From assembly GCA_018701215.1 (NCBI GenBank), contig JABIWH010000039.1:124001-188000 (forward strand): a DNA stretch of 64,000 nucleotides, written 5' to 3'. A model generated the notes under the pieces. The model saw only the letters and a list, made by a program, of their open reading frames with translations, ran no database searches and was not told where the DNA came from. Within the stretch, counting starts at the first letter, position 1, and every line of letters begins with the position of its first letter. This stretch comes from Rhodospirillaceae bacterium. GTDB taxonomy: Bacteria; Pseudomonadota; Alphaproteobacteria; GCA-2731375. Position numbers and translations under genes: made by a program. Of this stretch, positions 1-8,003 are shown piece after piece.

Positions 1-240
1 GCCGGCCACCTGACAGGCCAGATAGACCAGGGCGGCGTCCGCCTCGTTGGGCAACAACAGGGCAACCATGCGGCCATGGCGGCCTGCGTCCGTCCCGGCC
101 AGTGCTTCGGCCAAGGCGGCGACGCGGCACCAGGCCTGGCCATAGGTCAGGGTTGGGCCGCCGTCCAGAACCTCGATGGCGATGCGGCCAGGGTGGGACA
201 GGGCGCGGACGGCGAAGTTTTCGGCGATGGAAAGGCGCAT
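1..240 (-). CDS. AMP-dependent acyl-CoA synthetase/ligase, N-terminal fragment
   Basis: Only the first 80 codons are in the window; the gene runs leftwards out of it. The reading frame starts MRLSIAENF and continues through LTYGQAW and VALLLPNEADAALVYLACQVAG, which is how the N-terminal domain of the ANL adenylating family begins (the T-Y-G-Q/E-L segment and the LLPN-E/S-x-D segment). The AMP-binding and catalytic motifs lie outside the window, so the substrate cannot be judged. The start lies 10 bases after the ketoacyl synthase stop on the same strand, so it is probably the last visible gene of that leftward operon and would activate an acid to its CoA ester or load it on a carrier protein. 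Confidence 0.75.
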   Translation of the reverse strand, partial: MRLSIAENFAVRALSHPGRIAIEVLDGGPTLTYGQAWCRVAALAEALAGTDAGRHGRMVALLLPNEADAALVYLACQVAG

Positions 241-250
241 CTGACGCCTC

Positions 251-1501
251 CTAGTTCTTGGTCAGAACGACCGAGGCATTCTGGCCGCCGAAACCGAATG
301 AATTGACCTGCAGGGCGTTGTATTTCATCTGCTTGGGCCCGCCATGGACGATCTCGAAATCCGCTTCCGGATCCGGTTCGTCCGTGTTGGCGATGTAGGT
401 AAAGCGGTCTTCCGCCATGCCATACAGGCCGCTGATCATGGCCATGGCACCCGATGACGCACCGGAATGGCCGATATGCCCCTTGATCGAGGCGACCGGC
501 AGGCCGCGCCCGGCATGCACCTTGTTGATGGCATTGATCTCTGCCGTATCACCCTTGGGCGTGCCGGTGGCATGCGCGATTAGGGCATCCACATCACCCG
601 GCGCCATGTCCGCATCGCCCAGCGCCAGCTCCATGGCGCGGGCCTCCCAAATGCCGGTGGGTTCGGGCGAGGATGGGTGGAAGCCGTCCGCCAACGAGCC
701 ATAGCCGCGCAGATAGCCAAGGATATTGGCGCCACGGGCGCGGGCATGCTCGGCGCGTTCCAGTACCACCATGCCGGCGCCTTCGCCGACCACGATGCCG
801 CTGCGTTTAACATCGAAGGGCAGCATGGCCTGGTTTGGGTTGGGCGACGGTGCCTCCATGCCGTAGACATTGCCAGTGTAGAACAGCACCGGCACGAAAT
901 CGCCGTCCCGCCCGCCGCCGGCCAAACTAATTCCGCCCTCGGTTCCGCCCGTGATGGCCACGTCCGCCTCGCCGCGCTCGATAATGCGGGCCGCCGTGCC
1001 GATGGCATCCAGAGACGAGGCGCAGGCCGTGGTCACGGTCAACGAAGGGCCATGCAGGCCATAGCGCATGGCGATCTGTGCCGCCGCCATGTTGGGCCAG
1101 ATCTGGATCTGGGTTTTGCGCGGCACCGCGTCGGGACCGTCCGTATCCAGGGCGTATTGCGCCTTCATCACCGCCCGCACACCGCCAATGGAGGTACCAT
1201 TGACCACCGCCGTGCGCAGGGGGTCTAGCTCGCCCAGGCCGGCCTGACGCACCGCCTGTTCGGCGGCGGCCAGGGTGAATTGCGCAAACAGATCGGTGCC
1301 TTCCTCAATGCGCCGGTCCATCCAGTCAGATGGATTGAAATCCTCCACCACGGCCTGCCAGGCATCCCGCCCCTCGACCTCCGCCGCCCAGGGGGAGGCC
1401 TTGATCGAGGTTTCGCCTGCCAGCATCCGTTTGTGGAACAGGGCGCTGTCCGTGCCCAGGGAAGAGACGATGCCGGTACCGGTAATGGCGATTTCAACCA
1501 T
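251..1501 (-). CDS. beta-ketoacyl-ACP synthase (FabF/KAS II-like)
   Basis: A 416-residue condensing enzyme of normal FabF length. The thiolase-fold active site is complete: nucleophile Cys160 in VTTACASS, His309 in AHATGTPKGD, Lys339 and His341 in IKGHIGHSGAS. The family joins an acyl thioester to malonyl-ACP with loss of CO2. The start is supported by a GGAGA ribosome site six bases upstream. It sits between an HpaB-like gene (gap 11) and an acyl-CoA ligase (gap 10), so it is co-transcribed with catabolic-looking genes and not with fabD, fabG or acpP. It may be a pathway-specific condensing enzyme or a decarboxylating synthase; the housekeeping fabF role is less likely. Confidence 0.85.
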   Translation of the reverse strand: MVEIAITGTGIVSSLGTDSALFHKRMLAGETSIKASPWAAEVEGRDAWQAVVEDFNPSDWMDRRIEEGTDLFAQFTLAAAEQAVRQAGLGELDPLRTAVVNGTSIGGVRAVMKAQYALDTDGPDAVPRKTQIQIWPNMAAAQIAMRYGLHGPSLTVTTACASSLDAIGTAARIIERGEADVAITGGTEGGISLAGGGRDGDFVPVLFYTGNVYGMEAPSPNPNQAMLPFDVKRSGIVVGEGAGMVVLERAEHARARGANILGYLRGYGSLADGFHPSSPEPTGIWEARAMELALGDADMAPGDVDALIAHATGTPKGDTAEINAINKVHAGRGLPVASIKGHIGHSGASSGAMAMISGLYGMAEDRFTYIANTDEPDPEADFEIVHGGPKQMKYNALQVNSFGFGGQNASVVLTKN

Positions 1502-1512
1502 GCTGACGTCTC

Positions 1513-2901
1513 CTATTCGGCGGCGGCCTCCACTTCGATATGGGCGGAGTGCAAGGCCTCGCGCTTGGCACCTTCCAGGTCGTAATGGCGCCGGGTCACG
1601 ATGCGCTGGGCATACAGACCGCCGCCCGCCTGCAAGTTGGTGACAAAGCGCCAGCCGCCATAGGAATCGGCGGTCAGATCGCGGATGGCATGGAACAGCT
1701 TCATGCGGTATTCGCCCGAGGCCCCGTTGCCGCCCGCCATGTATTTGCGCACCAGGGCGCCGACTTCGTTGTTCTCCAGATCGGCAATGGAAGGCGCGGT
1801 CACGATGGAGCCGCCGGAGACATCATGCAGATGCCGCACGATCTGGTTGTAGTTTGCGGCGCCATGGTATTTACCGGCGTTGATATACAGCTCGTTCGGG
1901 AAGGCGGCGCCGTCGGGGCCGAAATCGCAATTGAACACGGCGGCTTCCAATGAAGCCCGGATCAGAGTGGCATGAATGATCATATCCGAGATTTTTTCCC
2001 GGACATGGGCGACCCGTTCCAGGCCATTGGCCTCTGCGATCAATTGTGCCAGACCGACCAGAATATCCGCTTGATCCGCCATGTGCGAAAGGCTGCCCAG
2101 GCGCTCCCACAGGCCCAGGGAATGCGCAAAGGTGGCGGCATACTTGATCTCGCCGTCCAGGAAGATGCGCTCGTTGGGCACGAAGACATCATCGAAGATG
2201 ACAAAGCCTTCGGGGCAGTGATCGGTCGCCGATATGGGAAAATCACGGGTGTCCGCATGCCGCGGCGCATACGAGGTATTGACGATCTTCACGCCCGGCG
2301 AATTGACGGCGACGCAGCAGGCGATGGCGTAATCATCCTCGCCCGGTTTCATGGCCTTGGTGGGGATGGTCAGTAGTTCATGGCCCAGCGAGGCGCCGGT
2401 GATATGCAGTTTGGCACCGCGCAAAACCACGCCGTCGGCGCGCCGTTCCACCACCCGGCAATAGGAATCGGGATCCGGCTGTTTACCAGGCGGCAACCCA
2501 CGGTCGCCCTTGGCATCGGTGATGCATTGAGTGATGCGCCGGTCGCTTGCCTGCATCTCGGCCACATAGGCCGTAATGCGTTCGTTATAAACAGGCATAT
2601 CGGGCATGCGGCCGCCCGCGGTAATCAATGTCATGATAGAGCTGTAGGTGACGTGCGCCAGCATATCGGCGCTGTGCAGCAGCGGGATGCGGTCCTTCAA
2701 TTCCTGCGAAGATTTGGGAACTCCCATCAGCGGGCTGCGGGCATCCGCCTCGGGAGAATAGAAGCGGTCATAGCAATCCGCGACCACTGTCGCCGCCACG
2801 CCCAAAATGGGATGGCCGGGGATATCATCGACCCGCTCACCCTCGAAATACGTTGCCCGGCCGTCGTCCAAGGACGCGCGGTATTCATCACCTGTCATCA
2901 T
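1513..2901 (-). CDS. 4-hydroxyphenylacetate 3-hydroxylase / 4-hydroxybutyryl-CoA dehydratase superfamily protein
   Basis: A 462-residue protein of the HpaB/AbfD flavoprotein superfamily, recognisable from TDAKGDRG (128-135), VVERRADGVVLRGAKLHITGA, FDDVFVPNERIFLDGE and the C-terminal GGLYAQRIV. The family holds FAD-dependent phenol hydroxylases and the Fe-S radical dehydratase AbfD. AbfD binds its [4Fe-4S] cluster with Cys99, Cys103, His292 and Cys299; residues 60-110 here contain no Cys, and the second site reads WERLGSLSH without Cys. It therefore looks like the monooxygenase type or a divergent lineage. The start chosen is the first of two ATGs (2901 and 2898) behind a GGAGGA site; a longer upstream frame has no ribosome site. 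No HpaC-type flavin reductase is in the window. Confidence 0.75.
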   Translation of the reverse strand: MMTGDEYRASLDDGRATYFEGERVDDIPGHPILGVAATVVADCYDRFYSPEADARSPLMGVPKSSQELKDRIPLLHSADMLAHVTYSSIMTLITAGGRMPDMPVYNERITAYVAEMQASDRRITQCITDAKGDRGLPPGKQPDPDSYCRVVERRADGVVLRGAKLHITGASLGHELLTIPTKAMKPGEDDYAIACCVAVNSPGVKIVNTSYAPRHADTRDFPISATDHCPEGFVIFDDVFVPNERIFLDGEIKYAATFAHSLGLWERLGSLSHMADQADILVGLAQLIAEANGLERVAHVREKISDMIIHATLIRASLEAAVFNCDFGPDGAAFPNELYINAGKYHGAANYNQIVRHLHDVSGGSIVTAPSIADLENNEVGALVRKYMAGGNGASGEYRMKLFHAIRDLTADSYGGWRFVTNLQAGGGLYAQRIVTRRHYDLEGAKREALHSAHIEVEAAAE

Positions 2902-2983
2902 GATCGTTTCCTCCAAATTTTCTTTTTGGGCGATCGGCCCATAAATAATTGCCCCTAGGCTAGCATTGAACCACGGGTATCGG

Positions 2984-3850
2984 TCAATCGCCGTACTTCT
3001 TGTCAAACTCCCAGACCGCTTCAAAGCCCATCAGCTTGTTCATATCCTCGAACGGATACAGCTGATCGCTGACCTTGCTCGATATGCCGTCGGCTTTCAG
3101 GGCGCCATAGACGTTATGCAGGACCTGGGCAGTGGCCAGAAAGCCCGTGCCTGGGAAAATCGCGATGGCAAAGCCGAGATCTTCAAGTTCCTCCGCCGAA
3201 AGCAACGGCGTGCGTCCGCCTTCGACCATGTTGGCGAAACATGGCTTGTCGAAATTAGCGCAGACGGTTTTCATTTCGTCCAGGGTTTCGGGACTTTCGA
3301 TAAAGATTATGTCGGCGCCCGCTTTCGCATAAGCCTCGCCCCGGCGCAGGGCTTCGTCCAGGCCCAAAGTCGTGCGGCTGTCGGTGCGGGCGATGATCAG
3401 GAAATCATCACTTTCCCGCGCCTCCGCCGCGACCTTGAGCTTGGTCACCATGTCCTCGATCGGGATGACCCGGCGGCCCAGTGTGTGGCCGCATTTCTTG
3501 GGGAATTCCTGATCCTCGATCTGGATGGCCTGGACGCCGGCCCGCTCGTATCCGCGAATGGTATGTTGCACATTCAGGGGGCCGCCAAAGCCGGTGTCCG
3601 CATCCGCGATCAAGGGCGTCGTGGTGCGCGAGACGACTTGTGAGGCGCGGCCCACCATGTCGGTATAGGTGGCATAGCCCGCGTCCGGTTGGCCCAGGTG
3701 CGAGGCGGCGATGCCATAGCCGGTCATGTAGATGGCCTTAAAGCCCATGCTGTCCGCCATACGGGCCGAGATCAGATCGAAGATCCCCGGCGCCAGGACG
3801 AATTCGCCATCCCGCAGACATTGCGCGATGGATTTATGTTGTTCGCTCAT
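2984..3850 (-). CDS. isocitrate lyase/PEP mutase family lyase (2-methylisocitrate or dimethylmalate lyase-like)
   Basis: A 288-residue member of the isocitrate lyase/phosphoenolpyruvate mutase superfamily. It has the Mg-binding IADADTGFG (Asp83, Asp85), IEDQEFPKKCGH with the catalytic-loop Cys120, and LIIARTDSR. The KKCGH loop is the lyase form seen in isocitrate and methylisocitrate lyases and absent from PEP mutases. The length fits PrpB or 2,3-dimethylmalate lyase rather than full isocitrate lyase. It follows the enoyl-CoA hydratase by 16 bases on the same strand. It probably cleaves a 2-hydroxy di- or tricarboxylate to pyruvate or glyoxylate plus an acid; no prpC or prpD is nearby, so a methylcitrate role is doubtful. 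Confidence 0.8.
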   Translation of the reverse strand: MSEQHKSIAQCLRDGEFVLAPGIFDLISARMADSMGFKAIYMTGYGIAASHLGQPDAGYATYTDMVGRASQVVSRTTTPLIADADTGFGGPLNVQHTIRGYERAGVQAIQIEDQEFPKKCGHTLGRRVIPIEDMVTKLKVAAEARESDDFLIIARTDSRTTLGLDEALRRGEAYAKAGADIIFIESPETLDEMKTVCANFDKPCFANMVEGGRTPLLSAEELEDLGFAIAIFPGTGFLATAQVLHNVYGALKADGISSKVSDQLYPFEDMNKLMGFEAVWEFDKKYGD

Positions 3851-3866
3851 AGTCAAAAATATCCTT

Positions 3867-4646
3867 CTAATCTTGCCATTTCGGCGCGCGTTTCTCCAGG
3901 AAGGCGCGCACTCCCTCGCGAAAATCGTCCGTGCCCGCCAAGCGGACCACATGCTCTGCTTCGAGGGCGAGGCCGTCATCGAAATTCATGCCGCCGCCCA
4001 GGGTAATGCTTTGCCGGATCGCCGCCAATGCCTCCCTTGGCTTGGCGGCGAGGCTTTCGCCATAGGCCTGAACCTCCGCCCGCAGCTCGTCGGGTGTGAC
4101 CAGACTGTCGACCAGGCCAAGTTCATAGGCATCCTCGGCCGTGATCAAGCCGCCGTCGTAGAGCAGGCGGATCGCCTGAGGCCGGCCGATCAGGCGGGCC
4201 AGGGCCTGGGTGGCGCCGATGGGCGGGATGAAATTGATGTTGATCTCCGGTTGCCCCAAACGGGCATCGGTGGCGGCAAACCGCAGATCGCAATGCAGGG
4301 TCATTTCCAGGCCGCCGCCGACGGCGGTGCCGTTGATCGCCGCCAGCAACGGTTTATCGGAATGGCGCAGGGTTCGTGCCAAACCGTGCACCATCTCGGT
4401 CCAGTCCCGCATGCCGGCTTCGCCGATATCCTCGAACTCGGCGATTTCGGCGCCGGCACTGAAAAAGCGCTGCAAGGCACTGGCCAGAACGATGACCCGG
4501 ATGCCGGCGTCGGCCAGATACTGCTGTACGCCCCGGTGAACCTCGTCCACCATTCGCCAATTAAACGCATTGATGGGCGGGCGGTCATATTCCAGCCAGC
4601 CGACCCGGTTTTCCGTACGCAACCTTACATGTTCAAACTCGCTCAT
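3867..4646 (-). CDS. enoyl-CoA hydratase/isomerase (crotonase) family protein
   Basis: A 259-residue crotonase with both acid/base glutamates of true hydratases: Glu114 in VGGGLEMTLHCD and Glu134 in LGQPEINI. The oxyanion-hole segment is FFSAGAEIAEF near residue 61. The family adds water to trans-2-enoyl-CoA in beta-oxidation-like routes. The start ATG at 4646 has an AGAGGA ribosome site upstream and faces the divergent acyl-CoA dehydrogenase across a 92-base gap, so the two operons probably share a control region. It is the first gene of the leftward operon. The substrate is unknown. Confidence 0.85.
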   Translation of the reverse strand: MSEFEHVRLRTENRVGWLEYDRPPINAFNWRMVDEVHRGVQQYLADAGIRVIVLASALQRFFSAGAEIAEFEDIGEAGMRDWTEMVHGLARTLRHSDKPLLAAINGTAVGGGLEMTLHCDLRFAATDARLGQPEININFIPPIGATQALARLIGRPQAIRLLYDGGLITAEDAYELGLVDSLVTPDELRAEVQAYGESLAAKPREALAAIRQSITLGGGMNFDDGLALEAEHVVRLAGTDDFREGVRAFLEKRAPKWQD

Positions 4647-4738
4647 TGATCGTCCTCTAAATAATCGCGGCGGCCCTTTAACGCCATCGCCCCGGCTGCT
4701 ACGTTAATCATGTACAGTAATCCGAATTGTGAGCAAAC

Positions 4739-5890
4739 ATGCATTCCTTCCGATTTGAGCCGACCGAACTGCCACCCGAAACAGCGGCGGTACGGGCGGA
4801 GGTCCGGGCCTTTCTGGCGGAAAACCTGGCCGATTATCCAGCCGCCATGCGGTCCCGCTCCTGGCTTGGCATTGATATGGATTTTAGCCGAAAAATGGGC
4901 CAGGCCGGCTTCCTGGGCATGATATTTCCCAAGCAATACGGCGGCCACGGCAAATCCGCCTTCGAACGCTATGTGATGTTGGAAGAGGTCCTGGCCGCCG
5001 GCGCCCCGGTGGGCGGCCATTGGATGACGGATCGGCAAAGCGGGCCGTTGATTTTGAAATTCGGCACCGAGGAGATGAAGCAGCGCATTATCCCGCGCAT
5101 CGCCAAGGGCGAGATTTTCTTCTGCATTGGCATGAGCGAGCCGGATTCGGGCTCGGATCTGGCCTCGATCCGCACCCGGGCGAACCGCACGGACGGCGGC
5201 TGGCTGGTCAACGGCACCAAGGTCTGGACCTCGGGCGCGCATCTGCACGATTACATGATCGCCCTGGTCCGCACCAATCCCGACGCCGAGCGCAAGCACG
5301 ACGGCATGTCGCAAATTTTGATCGACCTAAAAAATACTGACGGAATTACCATCCGCCCGATCAAGAATTTGGCGGGTGAGCAGCATTTCAACGAATGCGT
5401 CTTTGAGGACGCCTTTGTCCCGGATGCCAACCTGATCGGCACCGAGAATGAAGGCTGGGCCCAGGTGATGGCGGAACTGGCCTTTGAGCGCTCCGGCCCG
5501 GAGCGTTATTTGTCCTCATATCAGATGCTGCGGGAATTGCTGAAGGAGGTCTCCAAGGATACCACGCCCGCTGGTGCCAGGGCCGTGGGCCGGTTGGTGG
5601 CACATCTGGCGACCTTGCGGAACATGTCCATTTCGGTCGCCGCGAAGCTGCAGGCCGGTGAGGATCCGGCCCTTGATGGTGCCGTGGTCAAGGAGGTCGG
5701 TACCCTGTTTGAACAATCGGTGCCGTTTATTGCCCATCAAACCTTTGAGCGGGAGCCGAGCCCCCACCACGGCGATGATTTCGAGCAGACCATGGCCTAT
5801 ACCACCCTATCGGCCTCCGCCTATGCGGTGCGTGGCGGTACGCGTGAAATTGTACGGGGCATTCTGGCCCGGGGATTGGGCCTGAGATGA
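4739..5890 (+). CDS. acyl-CoA dehydrogenase, first subunit of a probable heteromeric pair
   Basis: A 383-residue acyl-CoA dehydrogenase: MSEPDSGSDL (FAD-binding middle domain), VNGTKVWTSGAH, and the C-terminal GGTREIVRGILARGLGL. The usual medium-chain catalytic Glu before the C-terminal G-T is replaced by Gly (VRGGT), but FERSG near residue 245 offers the alternative Glu on the G helix, as reported for CaiA/FadE26-type enzymes. The next gene is a second dehydrogenase overlapping by four bases, which is the arrangement of alpha2beta2 enzymes such as PimC/PimD and the mycobacterial sterol side-chain FadE pairs. It opens the eight-gene rightward operon. The ribosome site is weak. Confidence 0.85.
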   Translation: MHSFRFEPTELPPETAAVRAEVRAFLAENLADYPAAMRSRSWLGIDMDFSRKMGQAGFLGMIFPKQYGGHGKSAFERYVMLEEVLAAGAPVGGHWMTDRQSGPLILKFGTEEMKQRIIPRIAKGEIFFCIGMSEPDSGSDLASIRTRANRTDGGWLVNGTKVWTSGAHLHDYMIALVRTNPDAERKHDGMSQILIDLKNTDGITIRPIKNLAGEQHFNECVFEDAFVPDANLIGTENEGWAQVMAELAFERSGPERYLSSYQMLRELLKEVSKDTTPAGARAVGRLVAHLATLRNMSISVAAKLQAGEDPALDGAVVKEVGTLFEQSVPFIAHQTFEREPSPHHGDDFEQTMAYTTLSASAYAVRGGTREIVRGILARGLGLR

Positions 5891-6987
5891 GTAGCGGGAT
5901 GAGTAGCGCGATGAGTGGCGATAGCGAACTTCGGACCATCCTGGGCGACCAGGTGAACCGCTTGCTGGCCGACCAGGTCAGCAAGGACAGCCTGGAACGT
6001 GCGGAGGAAGGTGCCTCCCAGGCCGAACTGTGGCAGGCGATCGAGGAAAATGGCCTGCCCTTGGTGCTGGTGCCCGAGGACCAGGGCGGTGTCGGCGGCG
6101 GCTGGGACGAGGCCGAGGTGGTAATCCGCGCGGCAGGCAAGTATCAGGCGCCGCTGCCTTTGCTGGAAAGCATTCTGGCCGGGTGGCTGCTCTCCAGTGC
6201 CGGGCTGGAGATGCCCACGGGGGCCGTATCCATCGCGCCCGTGCGCACGGACGAGGCGCTGACCATCACCAAGGATGGCGGCGGCTATCGCGTTGGCGGT
6301 GACGCCACGCGCGTACCATGGGGACGCAGTGTTGAACATATCGCCGTGGCGGGCCTTTGCGACGGGGTGGCACATATTGCCCTTGTCCCGGCGGCAGCCT
6401 GGTCGGTAACGTTGGAGGATGCGAACATCGCGGCGGAACCGCGTGACAGTTTGCGCTTTGACGGCCAGGCGGTTGCCGCGGCACCGCTGTCTGAAAGCAT
6501 CGACCCCGACCGCTTGTTCGCCTTTGCCGCCATGGCCCGGGCCAGCCAGATCGCCGGTGCGTTGGAGCGGGCCTTGGAGTTGTCGGTGCAATATGCCAAC
6601 GAACGCAGCCAGTTCGGTACCCCAATTGGCAAATTTCAGGCGGTACAGCAGGAACTGGCCCGCATGGCGGGCGAGGTGGCGGCGGCGGGCGCGGCGGTGG
6701 AGAACGCCTCCCGTGCCGCCGACCGCAAGGGCAGCAAGGCGGGATTCGAGATGGCCACGGCCAAGATCAGAGCTTCGGAAGCCGCCACGATCGTTGCCTC
6801 CATCGCCCATCAGACCCATGGCGCCATGGGCCACACCTATGAACACCCACTGCATTTCACAACCCGCCGCCTGTGGTCCTGGCGGTCCGAATTTGGTTCG
6901 GAGAATTTTTGGGCCGAGGAACTAGGCCGTTCCCTGGCGCGCAAAGGCGGGCAGGGCCTATGGTCCCATTTAGTTGACCGAACATAA
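5887..6987 (+). CDS. acyl-CoA dehydrogenase, second (smaller) subunit
   Basis: A 366-residue acyl-CoA dehydrogenase-like protein. It has the N-terminal helical domain (LWQAIEENGLPLVLVPEDQGGVG), a short and divergent middle domain, and the C-terminal helical domain (YANERSQFGTPIGKFQAVQQELARMA, then HQTHGAMGHTYEHPLH). The C-terminal end keeps a G-x-M-G loop but not the catalytic Y-E-G-T segment, as is common in the non-catalytic subunit of heteromeric dehydrogenases. It starts inside the stop of the previous gene (ATGA), so translation is probably coupled. The N-terminus reads MSSGMSSAMSG, giving three possible ATG starts at 5887, 5899 and 5911. Confidence 0.82.
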   Translation: MSSGMSSAMSGDSELRTILGDQVNRLLADQVSKDSLERAEEGASQAELWQAIEENGLPLVLVPEDQGGVGGGWDEAEVVIRAAGKYQAPLPLLESILAGWLLSSAGLEMPTGAVSIAPVRTDEALTITKDGGGYRVGGDATRVPWGRSVEHIAVAGLCDGVAHIALVPAAAWSVTLEDANIAAEPRDSLRFDGQAVAAAPLSESIDPDRLFAFAAMARASQIAGALERALELSVQYANERSQFGTPIGKFQAVQQELARMAGEVAAAGAAVENASRAADRKGSKAGFEMATAKIRASEAATIVASIAHQTHGAMGHTYEHPLHFTTRRLWSWRSEFGSENFWAEELGRSLARKGGQGLWSHLVDRT

Positions 6988-6995
6988 GGATAATC

Positions 6996-8003
6996 ATGAC
7001 TTCCAAGATTAAGACAACTGTTGTTGGCTCTTACCCCGTGCCGGCCTGGCTTGCCGCCGCACCGTCCGAACAAGCCCTGACCGACGCCACCCGTGTGGTG
7101 CTGCACACCCAGGAACAGGCAGGCATTGATGTGGTCTGCGATGGCGAGATGTACCGTTTCGATGTCAATCATCCTGAAACCAACGGTATGATCGAGTATT
7201 TCGTCCGGCCCATGGGCGGCATCCGGACCGAGATCAATTTCAGTGAACTGTTGGATTATCGTAGCCAGGAAGGCATGGGCTTTCGCCGCCGCCCTCCGGC
7301 GGTGGTTGATGGACCTATCAATGGCGGCAGCCTGGATCTACCCGGCGCCTGCGAGGCGGCCAAGGCCCTGACCGACAAGCCGCTGAAATTCACCCTGACC
7401 GGACCGCATATGCTGGCCAAGACCGTGGTGGATCAGCATTACGGCGATGTGGCGAAAGTGGCGGACGCCATCGCCGATGCCCTGGCCGAACAGGTGCGCC
7501 ATTGCCACGCCGACGTCGTGCAGTTGGACGAGGCCAATCTGCCCGGCCACCCGGACGAATGGGAATGGGCCGCCGCCGCGATCAACAAGGTGCTGGATGC
7601 CATTCCCAGCCCAGGTATCGGTGCCGTGCATTTGTGCTTTGGCAACTACGGTGGCCAATCCATCCAAAAGGGTAGTTGGGACAAGCTGTTGGGCTATCTC
7701 AACGCCCTGCACGTAGATCACATCGTGATGGAAAATGCCCATCGCCCGGTCGAGGAACTTGCCGCGTTCAAGGAATTGCGGCCGGAAATCGGCATGGGCA
7801 TGGGCGTGGTCGATATCAAGCGCACCGATATTGAAAGCGCCGATGCCATCGCAACCCAGATCGAAAAGGCCGAGGCATTGTTGGGGGCGGACCGGGTGAA
7901 ATACATCCATCCCGATTGCGGTTTCTGGATGCTGCCGCGCAATGTCGCCGATGGCAAGATCCGTGCCCTGGTGGCGGGACGGGATCTATATGAGGGTAAG
8001 TAA
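6996..8003 (+). CDS. cobalamin-independent methionine synthase (MetE) C-terminal-domain-like zinc alkyltransferase
   Basis: A 335-residue stand-alone TIM barrel resembling only the catalytic half of MetE. It begins KTTVVGSYPVP, carries QLDEANL near residue 176, and keeps the zinc set His212 and Cys214 (HLCFGNY), Glu246 (VMENAHR) and Cys308 (HPDCGFW). In this family zinc activates a thiol for alkyl transfer; relatives include core methionine synthases and epoxyalkane:coenzyme M transferase. It lies 8 bases after the dehydrogenase pair and overlaps the amidohydrolase by one base, so it belongs to the catabolic operon. Methyl or alkyl transfer from the pathway substrate to a thiol seems more likely than housekeeping methionine synthesis; that is inference. 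Confidence 0.8.
   Translation: MTSKIKTTVVGSYPVPAWLAAAPSEQALTDATRVVLHTQEQAGIDVVCDGEMYRFDVNHPETNGMIEYFVRPMGGIRTEINFSELLDYRSQEGMGFRRRPPAVVDGPINGGSLDLPGACEAAKALTDKPLKFTLTGPHMLAKTVVDQHYGDVAKVADAIADALAEQVRHCHADVVQLDEANLPGHPDEWEWAAAAINKVLDAIPSPGIGAVHLCFGNYGGQSIQKGSWDKLLGYLNALHVDHIVMENAHRPVEELAAFKELRPEIGMGMGVVDIKRTDIESADAIATQIEKAEALLGADRVKYIHPDCGFWMLPRNVADGKIRALVAGRDLYEGK

Noticed and set aside
2380..2958. Long rightward frame opposite the HpaB-like gene
   Set aside because: It overlaps a gene with clear family motifs and good ribosome site; its own translation has no recognisable domain and reflects high GC.
5821..6855. 344-residue leftward frame opposite the second acyl-CoA dehydrogenase
   Set aside because: Antisense shadow of a strongly supported coding sequence.
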